A stretch of 64,000 nt of DNA, from positions 62,001 through 126,000 of the forward strand of contig QANY01009435.1 of assembly GCA_003255025.1 (NCBI GenBank), given 5' to 3'. Below are positions 35,907 to 49,061 of this stretch, piece by piece. The DNA comes from Datisca glomerata. Lineage: Eukaryota; Streptophyta; Magnoliopsida; Cucurbitales; Datiscaceae. Both the position numbers and the translations under genes were made by a program. Numbering within the stretch: position 1 is the first letter of the stretch; each line of letters begins with the position of its first letter. Below the pieces are notes generated by a model, which was not told the DNA's origin, ran no database searches, and saw only the letters and a list, made by a program, of their open reading frames with translations.

Positions 35907-36954
35907 ACTTTTTACCTGTAGCAAGGGAGCTGACGAGTTTAAACAACAGGAAAGCTGGAAAGGTAATCAGAAGGTCGTCTTTCTCGAGAGATAAATGCAG
36001 ACGGCAAATTTAAGGAGGAAAAGTCACACGAAATTATTGATGCTAATTAGTAATTACATAAGGTTCCAATTCCATTGTGAAATACGGCGTATCCATGTCA
36101 AAAATCCAGAAAGCATTACATTTGTGAATAAGCAAGCAGAAGCACAAGAGTGAGAATTGAATCAAGAACAGAGAAATTAAAACAAAATGGAAAAAGAAGG
36201 GAAGATAAGGAAATCAAAGGGGGCGATACTCGAGAGAGATGGAGAGTATACCCGGAAGAATGCAAACTCTAAACCAGGAAAATCCAATTCCCAACGGCGG
36301 GAGAGAGAGAGAGCTGAAACAAACGTGTGGAGGCCACAAACGCCCGCACGAGTTCCCGGGAGGTTGATATCAAAATGTGTAATGGCGATGTAGTCTTTGT
36401 AAGAGCAGCCCATGCCAAAAAAAACAAAAACAATAAAACTAAAGGTAATCTTCTAGAAAACCAAAGTTAAGTTCTCACATGAATTTTAAAGATAATGAGT
36501 TTGAATAATATTTTTTTATTCTTTTTATAATTTATAATATAATTTTAATAAAAAAAATACACGAATAAATAAAGACTCAAAAATTAGCAAATGTCAATGA
36601 TTCCTTAAAAAATCATACATATTTTTTTAATTGAAGAATCATACATAGTATAAAATTGTCAATTTGAAATCATTTAAGTTAATCGCTCTTATCACCTATT
36701 TCTGAAGAGACTTTGGATGCGGTTAGTGATCTACTTTAAACTGCGATATGTAATTGTGAGTTATTTTTCTATTACTAATAACCACATTTTGTTAAAACAC
36801 AATTAACAATTTTGTTTCGGTTCCAAAGCACCACCATAATTTCAATTTCTCCTTTCATTATCTTATTGATAATTATATAAATTAGGGGACTATATTGTAT
36901 ATTGTTGCTCAGCAATGGGCATGCTTGTAATTTCCATAGACCGTCAAGCAAAAC

Positions 36955-37080
36955 TCTTTTTTTTGTCAAAATTATATTATAAATTTTAAGAGGAATATGT
37001 GACTCGAACCCACGACTTCTAAAGTATGAGTGTGAGTACTTAACATACTGCGTCAACTCAACTTATCAGTCCAACCAAAC
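36955..37080 (-). mobile_element. SINE-like tRNA-derived sequence
   Basis: On the minus strand the segment contains GTGGGTTCGAGTC, a good Pol III B box, about 60 bases after GGTTGGACTGATAAGTTGAG, which may contain a poor A box, and it ends in an A-rich stretch (GACAAAAAAAAG). This is the layout of a tRNA-derived SINE. No target duplication was identified. A decayed tRNA fragment is the alternative. Confidence 0.35.
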
Positions 37081-37273
37081 CTTAATAACTCAAATCAGGT
37101 CTAAGGAAATGTAAAGTTTTTTTTTTTTTAAACTGTGATTTTATGGTTCCTCTAGATTTAAATCACTATCACTACTATTTCTAAATGTGGTTTAGGAGAA
37201 TAAATATTTTTAGACATATTTGTCCAACCAAATTAATTAAATTATAAAAACACCTTCCATAAATTAATTCATA

Positions 37274-37304
37274 TTTTATTATTATTATTATTATTATTAT
37301 TTAT
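37274..37304. repeat. (ATT)n microsatellite
   Basis: About nine ATT/TTA units without interruption in AT-rich intergenic DNA. Confidence 0.8.
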
Positions 37305-38950
37305 TAGTTGACAATAGAACAATAAATTAATTAATGAGTTATTAGTATATTAATATATCTATTACCGTTATATATAATAAATGATCCTCAAATTACGTTG
37401 AGATTTAGTTAAACATTTTTTAAGTAAGTAATTTAATGAAATATGTATTTACTATACAAATATTGTAAAAATTATTATATGACGTCTTATTTGAAATAGA
37501 TTAAAAATTATTGAAAATCTCATAAACTAATATGTGAGATCATAAATAGTATGTACATGTATATAGAAAAATTAATAATTTAAAATATAAATAATCATGT
37601 TCAAGTAACATATTATAATATCGCAAGGCTAAACTATAAAAAAAACAATAAAACCAAGTTAAATGAAAATTTGAAAATGGACCACTAGCTAAATATAAAA
37701 CTTAAAAGACCTCATGATTTTTTATTTCCTCTTCATAACTTAATCATCATTCAAACTTAATTAAATGTCTTAAATAAGTCCTTTCATATTCATATTCTCT
37801 CTCCATTATTTGATCTCTTCCCTCTCTCATTTATTAGAAAATATTTAAATTGAATTGTTTGTAACCCTTCCTATTTCATAACTTTTGGCAAATATAAGAA
37901 AAAGGAATAGATGATTTGTTTAGCCGAATTATGTAGAAGTTATTAATGTAAAAATATTAATTTATTTAATGAGTACATGTAGCTGGTTGACATTATTTTA
38001 ACATATATACAAAAACCAATTTTTATTTTATATCTATATCTATATTTCTAACAGTTTTTATTTTATATGTAAATTTAACTAATACCTAATTATTACTTAT
38101 TAAGAAACGGATGAAAGCAAAGGGTGTAAATTATATGGTTACCAATTAAAAGACTCCTATTAAACCGGGTTAATTAATAAAAGGCTACGCTATTGAATTA
38201 GCCAATTAGATTAATAAAAGAAAAGAAAAATTAAGAGTAGTATAAAATTCATCAAAGCCAAGATTTCAGGTTATCAAAAAAAAGTTTTCACATAGCAATC
38301 AATCTTCTCAATATATGTATATCACTTCTTTATAATTTATTTTGTAAGCCCATTGTATTTATATTCTTTATTTATTTTCATTTCATGTTCTATATTTCAA
38401 TTGTTGTAGCCTCTTTTGATTTTGATTTTGATTTATGTACTGTTTATTTTTTTCCATGTTAAATTTGAATCATTTTCTAACTCCTCTACATTTTCGTTCT
38501 ATTTGTTGTAATGATTTTCCTTCTCATTTGATAAAACTGAATCTCTTTCGCATAATTATTTTGATAAAATCATTATGGTTTTTAATGATTTCATAATTTT
38601 TTTTGTAAATATTGCAAAATTATGAAATATTAAATTTTATTTACTTAGTTTAAAACATTAAGACTCTTATAAATAGTTTATTAACATTACCTATTTGAAA
38701 TAAGTTCTTTTACCCCATTACAAAATATGAGACTTACTAGTTATTTATATATTATAGTTTTTCATTACTAATTCATCAAATATTTTACTTTGTTCCAATT
38801 AAAAAGTTGTAGTTTATTTTTCATGTTTTATTCAATTTATTTTTCTATTGTGATTTTATGTTCCCGCCCCCAAATTCTGCATCGTAATTTTTTAAATCTC
38901 AATTTTTTTTCTTTATCTTCCCTCATAAACCTCATTTCTATTTAACAATT

Positions 38951-40252
38951 ACATATTTATGAACCGAGTTTTAACTTTAATTATTTTATTTTTAATGTGG
39001 ATACAAGTCTCTTCATATTCTTTAAGTTTTACTGATTTTCATATTCTTTTTCCCATTAAGAAAGTGAAAATGATAATTACAAATTTATCTTATTAATCTT
39101 GCAATCACTTTATTTTTTTTCTGAACCATGCATAATTATTACCTATAAAAGAATGGCTCTCATTTGTAATTATTAACACAAAAAAGAAAGAGAATAAGAA
39201 GAAATTAAATTAAGTATACAAAAGGTTTATTCTATATCGTTCATTCATTAATCAAGCTAGAAATTTTAATTCTTTTTTTATAATTTTGTATTGTGATTTT
39301 ATTTACAGTACCAATCTATCTCTAATTATACATTCTCTTCGGCCGATTCTTTGTATAATAATTTTTATATTGTGATTTTATTTACAGCACTAATCTATCT
39401 CTAATTATACATTCTATTTAATGTTTTATTGAAATTTTTCTTTAGGAATAACCTATAATTTTTTAGTTGCAATACTTATGGAATCGTTGTCTTATACCCA
39501 ATTATTGAGTTTCTTAAACTACTTAGGAGCCAAATGACCCTCATTTTGAACATGGCCAATCTCTATAAATGTCAAGCACATTTTTTCATTAAATTTTTAA
39601 ATACTAATATTACATAATTACATATTTATGTACCGAGTTTTAACTTTAATTATTTTATTTTAATGTGGATACAAGTCTCTTCATATTCTTTAAGTTTTAC
39701 TGATTTTCATATTCTGATAATTGCAAATTTATCTTATTAATTATGCATATTTAGCTTAATTTAGTGTCGGTTACAATATTCTTCTATTACTTTGTTTTTT
39801 CTGAACCACGCATAATTGTTACCTATAAAAGAATGGCTCTCATTTGCAATTATTAACACAAAAAAGAAAGAAAATAAGAAGAAATTAAATCAAGTACACA
39901 AAAGGTTTATTCTATATCGTTTATTCATTAATCAAGCTAGAAATTTTAATTATATTTTTATAATTTTGTTATTCTCTTCGACCGATTCTTTGTATTATAA
40001 TTTTTATATTGTGATTTTATTTACAGTACCAAACCATCTCTAATTATGTAATTTATTTAATTTTTTATTGAAAATTTTCTTTAGGAATAACCTATATTTT
40101 TTTAGTTGCAATACTTATGAAATCATTGTCTTATATCCAATTATTGAGTTTCGTAAACTACTTAGGAGCCCCTCATTTTGAACACGTCCAATCTCTATAA
40201 ATGTCAAGCACATTTTTTCATTAAATTTTAAAATACTAATATTGCATAATTA
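38951..40252. repeat. 669-bp tandem duplication within a Helitron-like region
   Basis: Unit 1 (38951-39619) and unit 2 (39620-40252) start with the same ACATATTTATG and share nearly their full length, including AAAAGAATGGCTCTCATTTG, an AATCAAGCTAGAAATTTTAA block and AATGTCAAGCACATTTTTTC. Unit 1 has an extra ~82-bp internal duplication (39290-39415) missing from unit 2. Identity looks above 90% outside indels. No protein is encoded. Confidence 0.85.
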
Positions 40253-40279
40253 CGTGCAACGCACGAATATTAAACTAGT
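40253..40279 (+). mobile_element. Helitron 3' terminus
   Basis: CGTGC-AAC-GCACG forms a short perfect hairpin at 40253-40265, followed by nine A/T bases and CTAG at 40275-40278, with T as the next base. A hairpin about 10 bases before CTRR, inserted next to T, is the diagnostic Helitron 3' end. The 5' end (a TC after A) was not located; the tandem duplication at 38951-40252 lies directly inside the end. Confidence 0.6.
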
Positions 40280-40476
40280 AGATTTAAACACACTATAATA
40301 TATGGCTCAACTGTCACATCTAATGTTACTTACTTTTTCAAAAATTCCTAGCGGATATAAACAGTATTTACAATTAAAATATGAGAAATATCTTGAGTTT
40401 TTTCTTGACAATCAATTATCGTATCCTCGGATGATAAATGATGTACATAACAATTATTTCAATGTTTTAAACAAAA

Positions 40477-40529
40477 ACGTGGCAAAACCAGAAGGCCCGA
40501 CTATCATACCCGGCCTTATCATTCCTTAC
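40477..40529 (+). repeat. left piece of a split dispersed repeat (copy A)
   Basis: Matches 56753-56817, including AACAAAAACGTG, CAAAACCAGAA and CCCGGCCTTATCAT. Its continuation is found 8.5 kb away at 49071, showing that an insertion split it. The last nine bases, ATTCCTTAC, look like one target duplicate. Confidence 0.7.
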
Positions 40530-41749
40530 AAAGTAATTGCATTAAATAAATATGTTTTGAAAGTTGAGTTAAGGGCAAGTTTTTTAAATTTTTAGGTAAA
40601 TAGCATATTTTTGGATGTCACATCATTAACCAGTTATTGATGATTTTCAGGTGATAATTTTGCCCGTCATTTGACAGATTTAATTATTTGACTTTGTAGG
40701 GCTATGTCACTTAATGAGATATCCTTATTTTTTATAATTTCAGATTATAATATCATTGAAATATATTATTTTAAATTAAAATCAAATTAAATCTTATTGT
40801 TTGTTTTTATTTTCCCCTTTTTAGTGATTTCAGTTATGGAAATTATCTTTTACATAACCGAATGATTGCAATCCGAATTCGCAGCTCTTTTTCAAGGAGA
40901 TTCACTCGAAATTGAGAAACTTTGATTTACCAATAACCGAATAATTTCAAGGATACTTTCATTAGTATGTTTTTGCCATCCATAACACTCATTGATTTCC
41001 AGATTCCTTTGAAGGGAAATAACACCCATTGATTGCATTCATTCTTCATAATCAAAGAACATCATAAAGGTTTTGTGTTCAAGTTTGTGAAGAAAATTCT
41101 GAGTTTTTTGATCTTGATATTCATTCATATTTTATTTTCATATCAAGCTTCACAAGGTTCATTCATGGAAAGTTAGTGTTTGTTAGAAAAGTATTTTGTC
41201 ATTTGCTTGTTAATAGATTATCATAATGGATAATTTTTTATTTATATTTCATTTGAGTTTTAATCACATTTTTATATCAAGTGTTTTGTTTATAATATGT
41301 TGGTATCAACTTTTTTTTTCACATTTAACTGAATGATTTACTTCATACATATGTATTTTCATTTTATGTTAATCACCGTTTGCCGTTGTGAGTTCAGTAT
41401 GTGTTTCATTGTTAGATGTTTGATATATGTTATTTAGGTGTTGAAATGACATGTTTGAAGAAATTTTAATCGTTAAATTCGGTGATATATGTTTCGAAAC
41501 ATATTTTCTTGTTTGGAGTAATCATTATGTACATAGTTTCAATAGTGTGTTTCTTGTATGAAAACAGTAAACTTATTGATTGATCAATAAATGTCAATAT
41601 TTTATTTAGAATAAGACATATAATAAGCTACTATTATTTTAAATCAATGATTTATAGATATCAAAATATAGTTTTATTCTCGTATAGTACAACATATATT
41701 GAATGGTCGATTTTCATGTAATTTTTGTAAAAATATATTTCAGGCATTC

Positions 41750-43489
41750 TAAAGATCCCTACTATTGTTATGTATGATGAAAGATGGGATGAGGCAAAGT
41801 CTTATGTTGATTTCCGTTCTAAACTTTTTTTGGTTGATGTGTCAATATGACGTTTGTTGAGCTAGTAGAAGGAATTAATATGCTTTTGTATTCTGTTGAT
41901 GGAAGAGATCATTTTGAAATTATTCATCTACTACCATTGAAATTAAAAAATGCCAAGTACGTTCAATGGTATGTTTCATTGATAAGGAATGAAAATGGGG
42001 ATAACTTTCCACTTATTATTGATAGCAGTAAGTTCAACAGAATCCAATGCATTGACTTGCAAAATTATGTGTTTGATAAAGGTTGTCCATCAACATCAAT
42101 GGATTGCAATGAGACTCAAGACGATGACATTTTTATCGCTCTGATTGATTTAGAAAATATCCCTAGTAATTTTGACATTAAAAAGAAATCATTGCTTAGA
42201 AATAAATACGAGTTAAAAAAGGCGTTGCACATGATTGAATTGAAAGAGAATTTTGAATTCATGATTGAAAGATCCAATCGAGAAAGAATAAATCTCTGAT
42301 GCGTTAATGATCATTGTAAGTGGTTTGTTTGGGAATCTATATTCAAAGGTGGTGAGCTTTGAATGGTACGTGAATATATAATTAGCACAGTTGTTCGTTA
42401 GATATAATTCAAAGTGATCATCATAAAGTAACGTCCGATATTGTTAGTCAATGCATTAAATGTAGATATAAGAATTATGTACGAGATCAGATAACACCCA
42501 AAGACATTATTGATCATATGCGTTTGAAGCATGTGGTTACTATTAGCTATTATAAAACATGAAAAGAAAAGTAAAATGCGTTGGATTTGCTTCGAGGAAC
42601 TCCAAAAGAGTCGTATGAAAGATTACCATCATATTGTTATATATTGAAAGAAAAAAAACCAAGTATATCCCATTTTCAGTATTTTAATGATTGACTATGA
42701 AATCAATAAATCTGATTATATTTGTCTTTTGTATGTACCGTGACAATAATTTAGAATGATGAGAATGGCACGTTCAAATACCTCTTCATATGTTTGGGGG
42801 CTGCCTCGACAGATTAGCAACATTGTAGACCAGTGATTTCAGTAGATGGAACTCTCCTAAAGAACAAAAATCTCGGTACGCTGTTAACAGTATCATTGTT
42901 GGATGGTAATAATCAAATTTTTCCTTTGACATTTGCTGTTGTAGATTCAGAAAATGATTTATCTTGAGGATTTTTTTGCAAAAAATCGAAGGAAGTAATT
43001 GGTGATAGGAAAAATTTAGTTATTATATCTGATAGACACAATAGTATCCCAAAGACGGTTTATAAATTGTTAATGTCAAGTCTAAGTATAAAAACTCAAT
43101 GTTGACCCCATTTTTTATCGATGTGCAAAAGCATATACAGTTGAATCAATATGCGTGCATTGGAATCTATTCATCCTTCGATTAATTCTTATCTTAAGGG
43201 TGTTGGGTATGAGAAATGAGCTAGTTCTCACTTTATTAGACATCGATATAATATCACGGCCACAAATATATTAGAGAGTCTCAACAATGTATTGAAAGAT
43301 GGTCGTGGTTTACTAGTTACATTTTTTATTGAATTTTTTAGGCAATTGACACAAAGGCGGTTTCATGAGTGTAGAGTAGCATCTAGTTGCATGATTACAA
43401 CACTAACTCAATGGGTCAAAAAATGCCCACGTAAGCAAATGGATCTTTCGCGATCAATGATTGTAAGTATTTTTTTTATCATATACTGA
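41750..43489 (+). pseudogene. MuDR-like transposase pseudogene
   Basis: Family blocks can be followed across frames: VMYDERWDEAKSYVDF at the start, an N-terminal domain in the open frame 41847-42299, NALDLLRGTPKESYERLPSY at about 42.57 kb, ISVDGTLLKNKNLGTLLTVS then DGNNQIFPLTFAVVDSEND at 42.84-42.96 kb, and VIISDRHNSIPK (43.02 kb). It ends with ESLNNVLKDGRGLLVTFFIE and RRFHECR. The Asp in ISVDGT is the first catalytic Asp. Stops and frameshifts interrupt it (for example after AVVDSENDLS). The SWIM domain that should follow is absent here but appears reversed near 46.5 kb. Confidence 0.85.
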
Positions 43490-43569
43490 ATTGATATATT
43501 TATTAAATTTATTAATAGTTGATAATCGTATAACACATTTCTCATTGCTGTTGACTTGTATCTGGTTCA

Positions 43570-45350
43570 AACAGGAACAAAAACCAGAAGTTGAACTTGT
43601 TCTCTAAACCAACCATAATGGACTATGTGAATCTGAGTTTGAGTGATAAACAAAGAGAGGCGTTCAGAAAATGGTGTTTTGGACACTTTCTTGACTTTCA
43701 AATTAAAAAGTTTCCGACTATGTTACTATTACATATAGTTAGGAAACAATGTCCCCATAAGAGGAGCGATGTAATTTATTTCAATTTCAATGGGCGGGTG
43801 GCTCGTTTCAAAATGATGGATTTTGCGGTAATAAGTGGTTTAAGATGCACTTCATCCGTGCATATTGATAGAGCTAGTTTAGGGGATGGGAGGTTGAAAA
43901 AGAAGTACTTTAAGATTAATAAAACAGTTTCTAGAAAGATGCTGAATTTCACATTTGATACTTAGACAATTACAAAAAATGATAATGATGAGGAGATAGT
44001 CAAGCTTGCAAAGTTGTATTGCCTGGAAAACTTGTTAATCCCAAAACATATATTTTGTTGGTTGATAACGATGATCTATTTGATTTATATCCTTAAGGTA
44101 AGTTGGCCTTTGAGGTAACCATTGCGAGCATGAGGAAAATCAGTCATTTTCCTGATATTAATGCACATGTTTTCTACGGTTTCCCACATGCTATAATCAT
44201 TTGGGCACTCGAGACAATAACATTATTGACGACACCACTGATGACGTTTGTAAAAAGAGTGGGTAATGGTACTCCAAGGATAAATAATTGGACAGTGACA
44301 GGCCAACCACACAAAAGGGATTCAACAAACATGGTTTTTAGGTATAAGAATGTAAGTATAAATTATTTTTGATATATTATATTTAAATCTATATTTGTTA
44401 TAAAGTTGATGTACTTACATTTAAAGATTGAACCTTGAGATTGAGAAGTTTCAAGCAACTTCTGATGAATTGGAGAGTATCGACTATGGCAAAAAATCTA
44501 GACAATCAAAAGGTAAAGGGTGGTTGATATTCAACCCGAGATTAATGACAATGAAACCGAATCTGAGAATATTGTTGAAGCTTTTGATCCTAAGAAAAGG
44601 AAAACATCATCATCATTTTCGAATAAGGCTAGATTAGACCGTCTAGAGGAGAAATTTGATAAGCAATTTGAGAAGATAAACTCTATGTTGGAAGAGTTAT
44701 TGAGTTTGTCAAAGACAAATGTATGTATATCACTTATTGACTATAATTTATTTTGTGTTTTAGATGAATGTTCATTTCTTTCATTGTTTGATCATAGTAT
44801 TCACTGTTATGAAATATAATTTATTTTCTGTGGTAAATCATTTGAGTGCTGAATAAAATACTTTTATAATTATGAACACGATTGATAACGACTATTTCAG
44901 GGTGTGGCAAAAATGTGGAAGATTATCAAATCCATGCCCAACCTACAACAGCTTTAAATAAGGACATTGGAGATGAACTAACCGTCAAAATGCCACATGG
45001 ATGATATAGAGTTAAATAATTGATATACTTTTGAATAACTATACATATGTTTACTATTATTGACCAATTTAAAATCTAATTTCAATTACAAGAAGCGCCC
45101 ATTGTCCAGTCCACTATTACAGCACTTGTCCCACCACAAGTTCCACCAACCATAAACAAGTCTCCAGCTAAAAGAGTGTCATTAACCAGACAGTGCAAGG
45201 GGAAGGGACCTATATAACAAAACTATATGGCAAGAGATAAAAGGAAACAAAAATCAGAACAAAACATGAAGCTCATCTCGCATCCTGGAATGAACATTTT
45301 CACACCTCCATACTTTCATATCATCACTCAGACACAAGAAGGAGATACAT
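43570..45350 (+). pseudogene. DUF1985-type gene fragment carried by the MULE
   Basis: The open frame 43591-43965 has the DUF1985 pattern: EAFRKWCFGHFLDFQIKKFP, then a leucine-rich segment, VIYFNFNGRVARFKMMDFAV and ISGLRC. A second part at 44103-44372 has HVFYGFPHAIIIWALETITL, the following conserved helix. Frame 44520-44819 gives a charged coiled coil (LDRLEEKFDKQFEKINSMLE). The frames are separated by stops or possible introns. DUF1985 is usually linked to Ulp1-like proteases; no Ulp1 catalytic motif was found. Confidence 0.65.
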
Positions 45351-45596
45351 AAACTGGTGTTTTTAGTTTATTGACTGTGATTGATTGAAAAACTTGATAT
45401 TTTACTGTTTTAAGTACTTTAACAGGTATTTGATAGATCTAGTGGATTTTTTTGTGATGGATTTAAGTAGCTGGTAGTTGAAAGTAGTGATGAACAAGTT
45501 GGATATATTTTTTATGATTGATTTTTTAAGTAGTTGGTATATATGGATTGAAGTAGATGGTATTTTGATCAATCGAATATTGACAATTATCTTGAT

Positions 45597-45599
<3 letters not shown>

Positions 45600-45630
<31 letters not shown>

Positions 45631-45632
45631 GG
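45600..45632. repeat. (CATA)n(TA)n microsatellite
   Basis: Three CATA units run into about ten TA units. No function inferred. Confidence 0.8.
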
Positions 45633-46149
45633 TTGATTATGATTTATGAAGGTTTCATTATGAATATTTTTTATTTATTTTCTTATGAATGACGTGATAG
45701 ATATTTTCTATATAAGAGTTATGAATGTTTACTTATAAATATCGTGATATATACATGGTGTATTATTGACGCTGAGTATATTGAATTAGAAAAAAATTTA
45801 CAAGTTTGAGCTTACTGAATTTCAATTATTTTAAATTTTTTTCATGAGAAAAAATAGAAGATAGGATAACCCTTGGTTATCCAAAAATTTATTGTTTCAT
45901 TACGTCTTAATCAATAGTTGAGTAGTTATATTCTATTATATCATTAGTCAATAACTATTATCAATAAACTGAAGTACTTGATTAATATTAAAAATCATTG
46001 TCGATATAGTATCAAAAGTTTGAGTCACTGAAATACTAAAAACCATCCATTAAATCAATAAAAAACAAAAACATTGATAAATAACAATTTCTATCATAAA
46101 TATATCAATCTCAAAATCTAATCTCCACTTTTTGTTTCTTCAATTGACT

Positions 46150-46560
46150 GCTGGTTGAAGCCACCGAGTTCTTGCATCTCTTTTGATTATGTCCGATCAT
46201 ATGACATATTCTATATTTTTCCTTGTTAAATTCACATATCGGTGGGATCCTTTGCTTCTTCGGTCTACCGGCCGAACGTCTTGTTTCACGAGGTAGTACG
46301 TGATGAATTTGAATGTCTTCCGAAATATTCCATTAACTATTATTACTGAGAATGAACCAATTCCTCGTATGTTTCATCTAGCTTAGCTCGCTCTTGAAAT
46401 AATACGAAAAAACGTACAAATATGGATTCAAGTTCCTATTAGCCATTACAGCTAAAACGTGTGCACAAAGTATTGCTTATATATCCCGACTTTGACACGT
46501 ACATGAATTATTGGGTATGCATACAATAAATATTAAATCATCGTCAATCACCTGAAATCA
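46150..46560 (-). pseudogene. MULE transposase C-terminal end (SWIM and zinc knuckle), minus strand
   Basis: On the minus strand one reads CTCQSRDI, a stop, then AILCAHVLAVMANRNLNP: a SWIM C-x-C...C-x-H motif. It is followed by RRSAGRPKKQRIPP and YRICHMIGHNQKRCKN, the usual transposase zinc knuckle with its first Cys changed to Tyr. It is opposite in direction to the transposase body at 41.75-43.49 kb, suggesting an internal inversion or a second, nested element. Confidence 0.75.
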
Positions 46561-46588
46561 ATTTAAGACCCTATAACAGTATAATATA

Positions 46589-47004
46589 GGGGTGTTCAAA
46601 ACCAAACCAAACCGGTTGAACCGAACTGAAAATGGTCTCTTCGGTCGACTCTTTATGTATGTTCAGTTCGGTTCGGGAAAATCACCGGAACGAAGTTTCG
46701 ATTCGGTTCGGAATTTTGGTGGTTTTCGGACCAAATTGAACTGAAACTTTAAATTTATATTATTATTTTTTATTTTTTATATATAATTCCTTATAAAATC
46801 AAACCGAACTGAAGCAAAACTTTAATTTTATATTTTTTTTTTAATAATATCATTTAAAAATTATTTAAAATTTTATTTTTAATTAATAATACTGAACCGA
46901 ACTGAACCGAAAGTCACGATTCGGTTTGGTTTTGTCGCCGAACTGAAGTTTCGGTTTGATTCGGGTTTTCACCAAAAAATCAACCGAACCGAACCGTGAA
47001 ACAC
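46589..47004. repeat. CCGAACC-rich dispersed repeat, copy 1
   Basis: About 415 bp beginning GGGGTGTTCAAAACCAAACC and dense in CCGAACCGAA/TTCGGTTCGG motifs around an AT-rich centre. An inverted copy lies at 55.02-55.38 kb with the same order of blocks. The start resembles ends of plant MITE-like repeats, but no target duplication was confirmed. Confidence 0.75.
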
Positions 47005-49061
47005 AACTTACGTTTTTCGGTTGACATTTGTTTGATGTTCTTTTTTGTTGCTATTGATGACTCTTCTTTAACACTTTTGTCTACCATAATCAATGTTGTC
47101 ATAAACAAATTAAAAAATATTTATCAGAGTTTTATATAGGTTAATCATATAACATAGTAGATAATCAATATGTTATTGACATATTAGTTATATCAATAAA
47201 TGATTCATTATCATATACTGATATACAATATTAATTGAATAACATATATCAAGTAACAATGATCTATCATTTATTTACTGTCTCAATAAAATCACACAAA
47301 TACCTGAATATAATCAGTGAAAACAGTACAGAACCACGAAGTTACCAATACATTATTTTTTACCACATCAGTGTTGACCACTCATTGATAAGAACTTATG
47401 AAAATCACAAAATAACTAAATTTGTACACAACTATCTGATTCTCGAAAGAGTGGAAGTTAGACTTCCATAAAAAAAAATAGTAGTTGGTATTTAGATTAA
47501 ACTAGTACAATATTCAATAGATGCTATGCTCAGATAGAAACTAAACTAAACTAGATTAACATAATATTCATCAGTAGATGATATATTCAATAATATCATT
47601 TTTTTTAAATCAATAAAATGTACATGCATGTTCAATCAGTGATATAATATTATAAGAAAATAAAGAAATCATGGCATTTTTTACTAAATCCAACCATTAT
47701 TGACAGATTGATTCGAATAAGTTAAGAACTGAATGATTTTGTTTTGTTTAATAATACCTTGAAACTATTAGAGATGATAGAAGAGAAAAAAATGATTTAC
47801 CTTGAACCGTGTTCTGTCGTCAGTGGAGTTCTCCTTGTTCTATAAAAGGGCGTCAATAGAGGTTAATACCTTGTCAATAGGGTTCGCTCTGTAGATGGAG
47901 GTTTAAGGAGTATTTTGCAAATTTAGGAGGCTTTCTTGATTTTTTGTTGATTTTGTGCTTTGATGTTTGATTGACTTATGGGTTTAGTTATTATTTATCA
48001 TAGTTAAAATAATTTCCATCATCAAAGTTTAAGTTTTTTACTTTTTTATTTTTTTAGTCAATTTTGATTTGTGGATTTGAAATTAAATTTTAAATCAATT
48101 AATTTATTTGGGGAAGTTAAAATTGGTTCCCTTGTTTTAGGTTAGTGTAGGCGGGATTGTTTGACTTTTAAAAAATTTCTATAAATTTAGAAAGTGTAAG
48201 TAAAAAATTGAAGCATTTATATATGTCATAATAGATGCCAGTATATCAGCTACTTACATATGGTTTACTACGATATATTGACCGAGATTTTGTAGGGTTC
48301 TTGTTTTTTTATGGTTTATTGATAATTGAGGTTAGTTATTATTTACCATAATATTTGGTAGTTTCCTTTAACAATATTTAGATGTTGCTCTAATTATTTC
48401 AATGAATTTGATTGGTTGATTTCAAGATGAAATATTATATCAATTAATGGGTTACAGAAAAGTTAATATTGTCGCCATTTTTTAAGGTGTATACATGGCA
48501 TGATTTATTTGTTTTTAAAATTTTCATTAAATGTGTTAATTACGTTTATAGAATTTATAATTATACAATTAAAGAATAATTATTCGTCAATGTTGAGCTA
48601 AGTAAATCACTTATTTATTTATTATTTATTATGATACTCATACAAAATAAGCATTATATTTCAATTTATTAAATTTTCAATTTTATATAATTGATCGAAT
48701 TATCTATGATTTATTGTTGATTTTTTATTGATTTAATTTAAGTTATGTCTAAGGGTTTTTATTCAATATTTAGATCATTGTGGAAGTTATAGATTTGTTA
48801 ATTACGATTTAGATGACTATTAAGTATATTATTAATTACAGTATAAATTCATTGCTAATTACAGTTTCCTTAATTGTAGAGTATATCAATTAAGTCTATC
48901 AGATTTAGATATCTGATTTACCAAAAAATATTTGCAATATATTATATATAAATGATGGGCATATTTGTTTAAGATTATTGACTATTTAAAACCTGTTATT
49001 TACGTAATTATATTGAAAACATGCTATTGCTTAAATCACTAGTCAATTATGTAAAATTTAT
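47005..49061. other. AT-rich, non-coding right part of the MULE-like insertion
   Basis: No domain or long frame was recognised (47235-47471 is chance). Sequence runs unbroken to the deduced element end. Confidence 0.4.

Larger units (their letters stand above)
35907..38950. other. AT-rich intergenic DNA
   Basis: The promoter of the minus-strand gene should lie in 35.9-36.4 kb, where both strands have short frames of no clear meaning (36177-36413) and a GA run. Beyond 36.4 kb only repeats were recognised: a tRNA-like SINE candidate and an ATT microsatellite. Confidence 0.45.
40530..49061 (+). mobile_element. 8.5-kb MULE-like insertion with DUF1985 cargo
   Basis: The ends are deduced from the uninterrupted paralogue at 56.8 kb. 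Flanks are ATTCCTTAC (40521-40529) and CTACCTTAC (49062-49070), a 9-bp target duplication with two mismatches, the MULE length. Inside are, on plus, a decayed MuDR transposase (about 41.75-43.49 kb) and a DUF1985 gene (43.57-45.35 kb), and on minus a SWIM/zinc-knuckle transposase end (46.15-46.56 kb). No long terminal inverted repeat is visible, which fits non-TIR MULEs; Kaonashi-type MULEs carry Ulp1/DUF1985-like cargo. Several frames are broken. Confidence 0.6.

Noticed and set aside
35634..35924. Frame with unknown residues and polyproline from the N/poly-G run
   Set aside because: Only 35906-35763 is coding (exon 1); the rest is intron and assembly gap.
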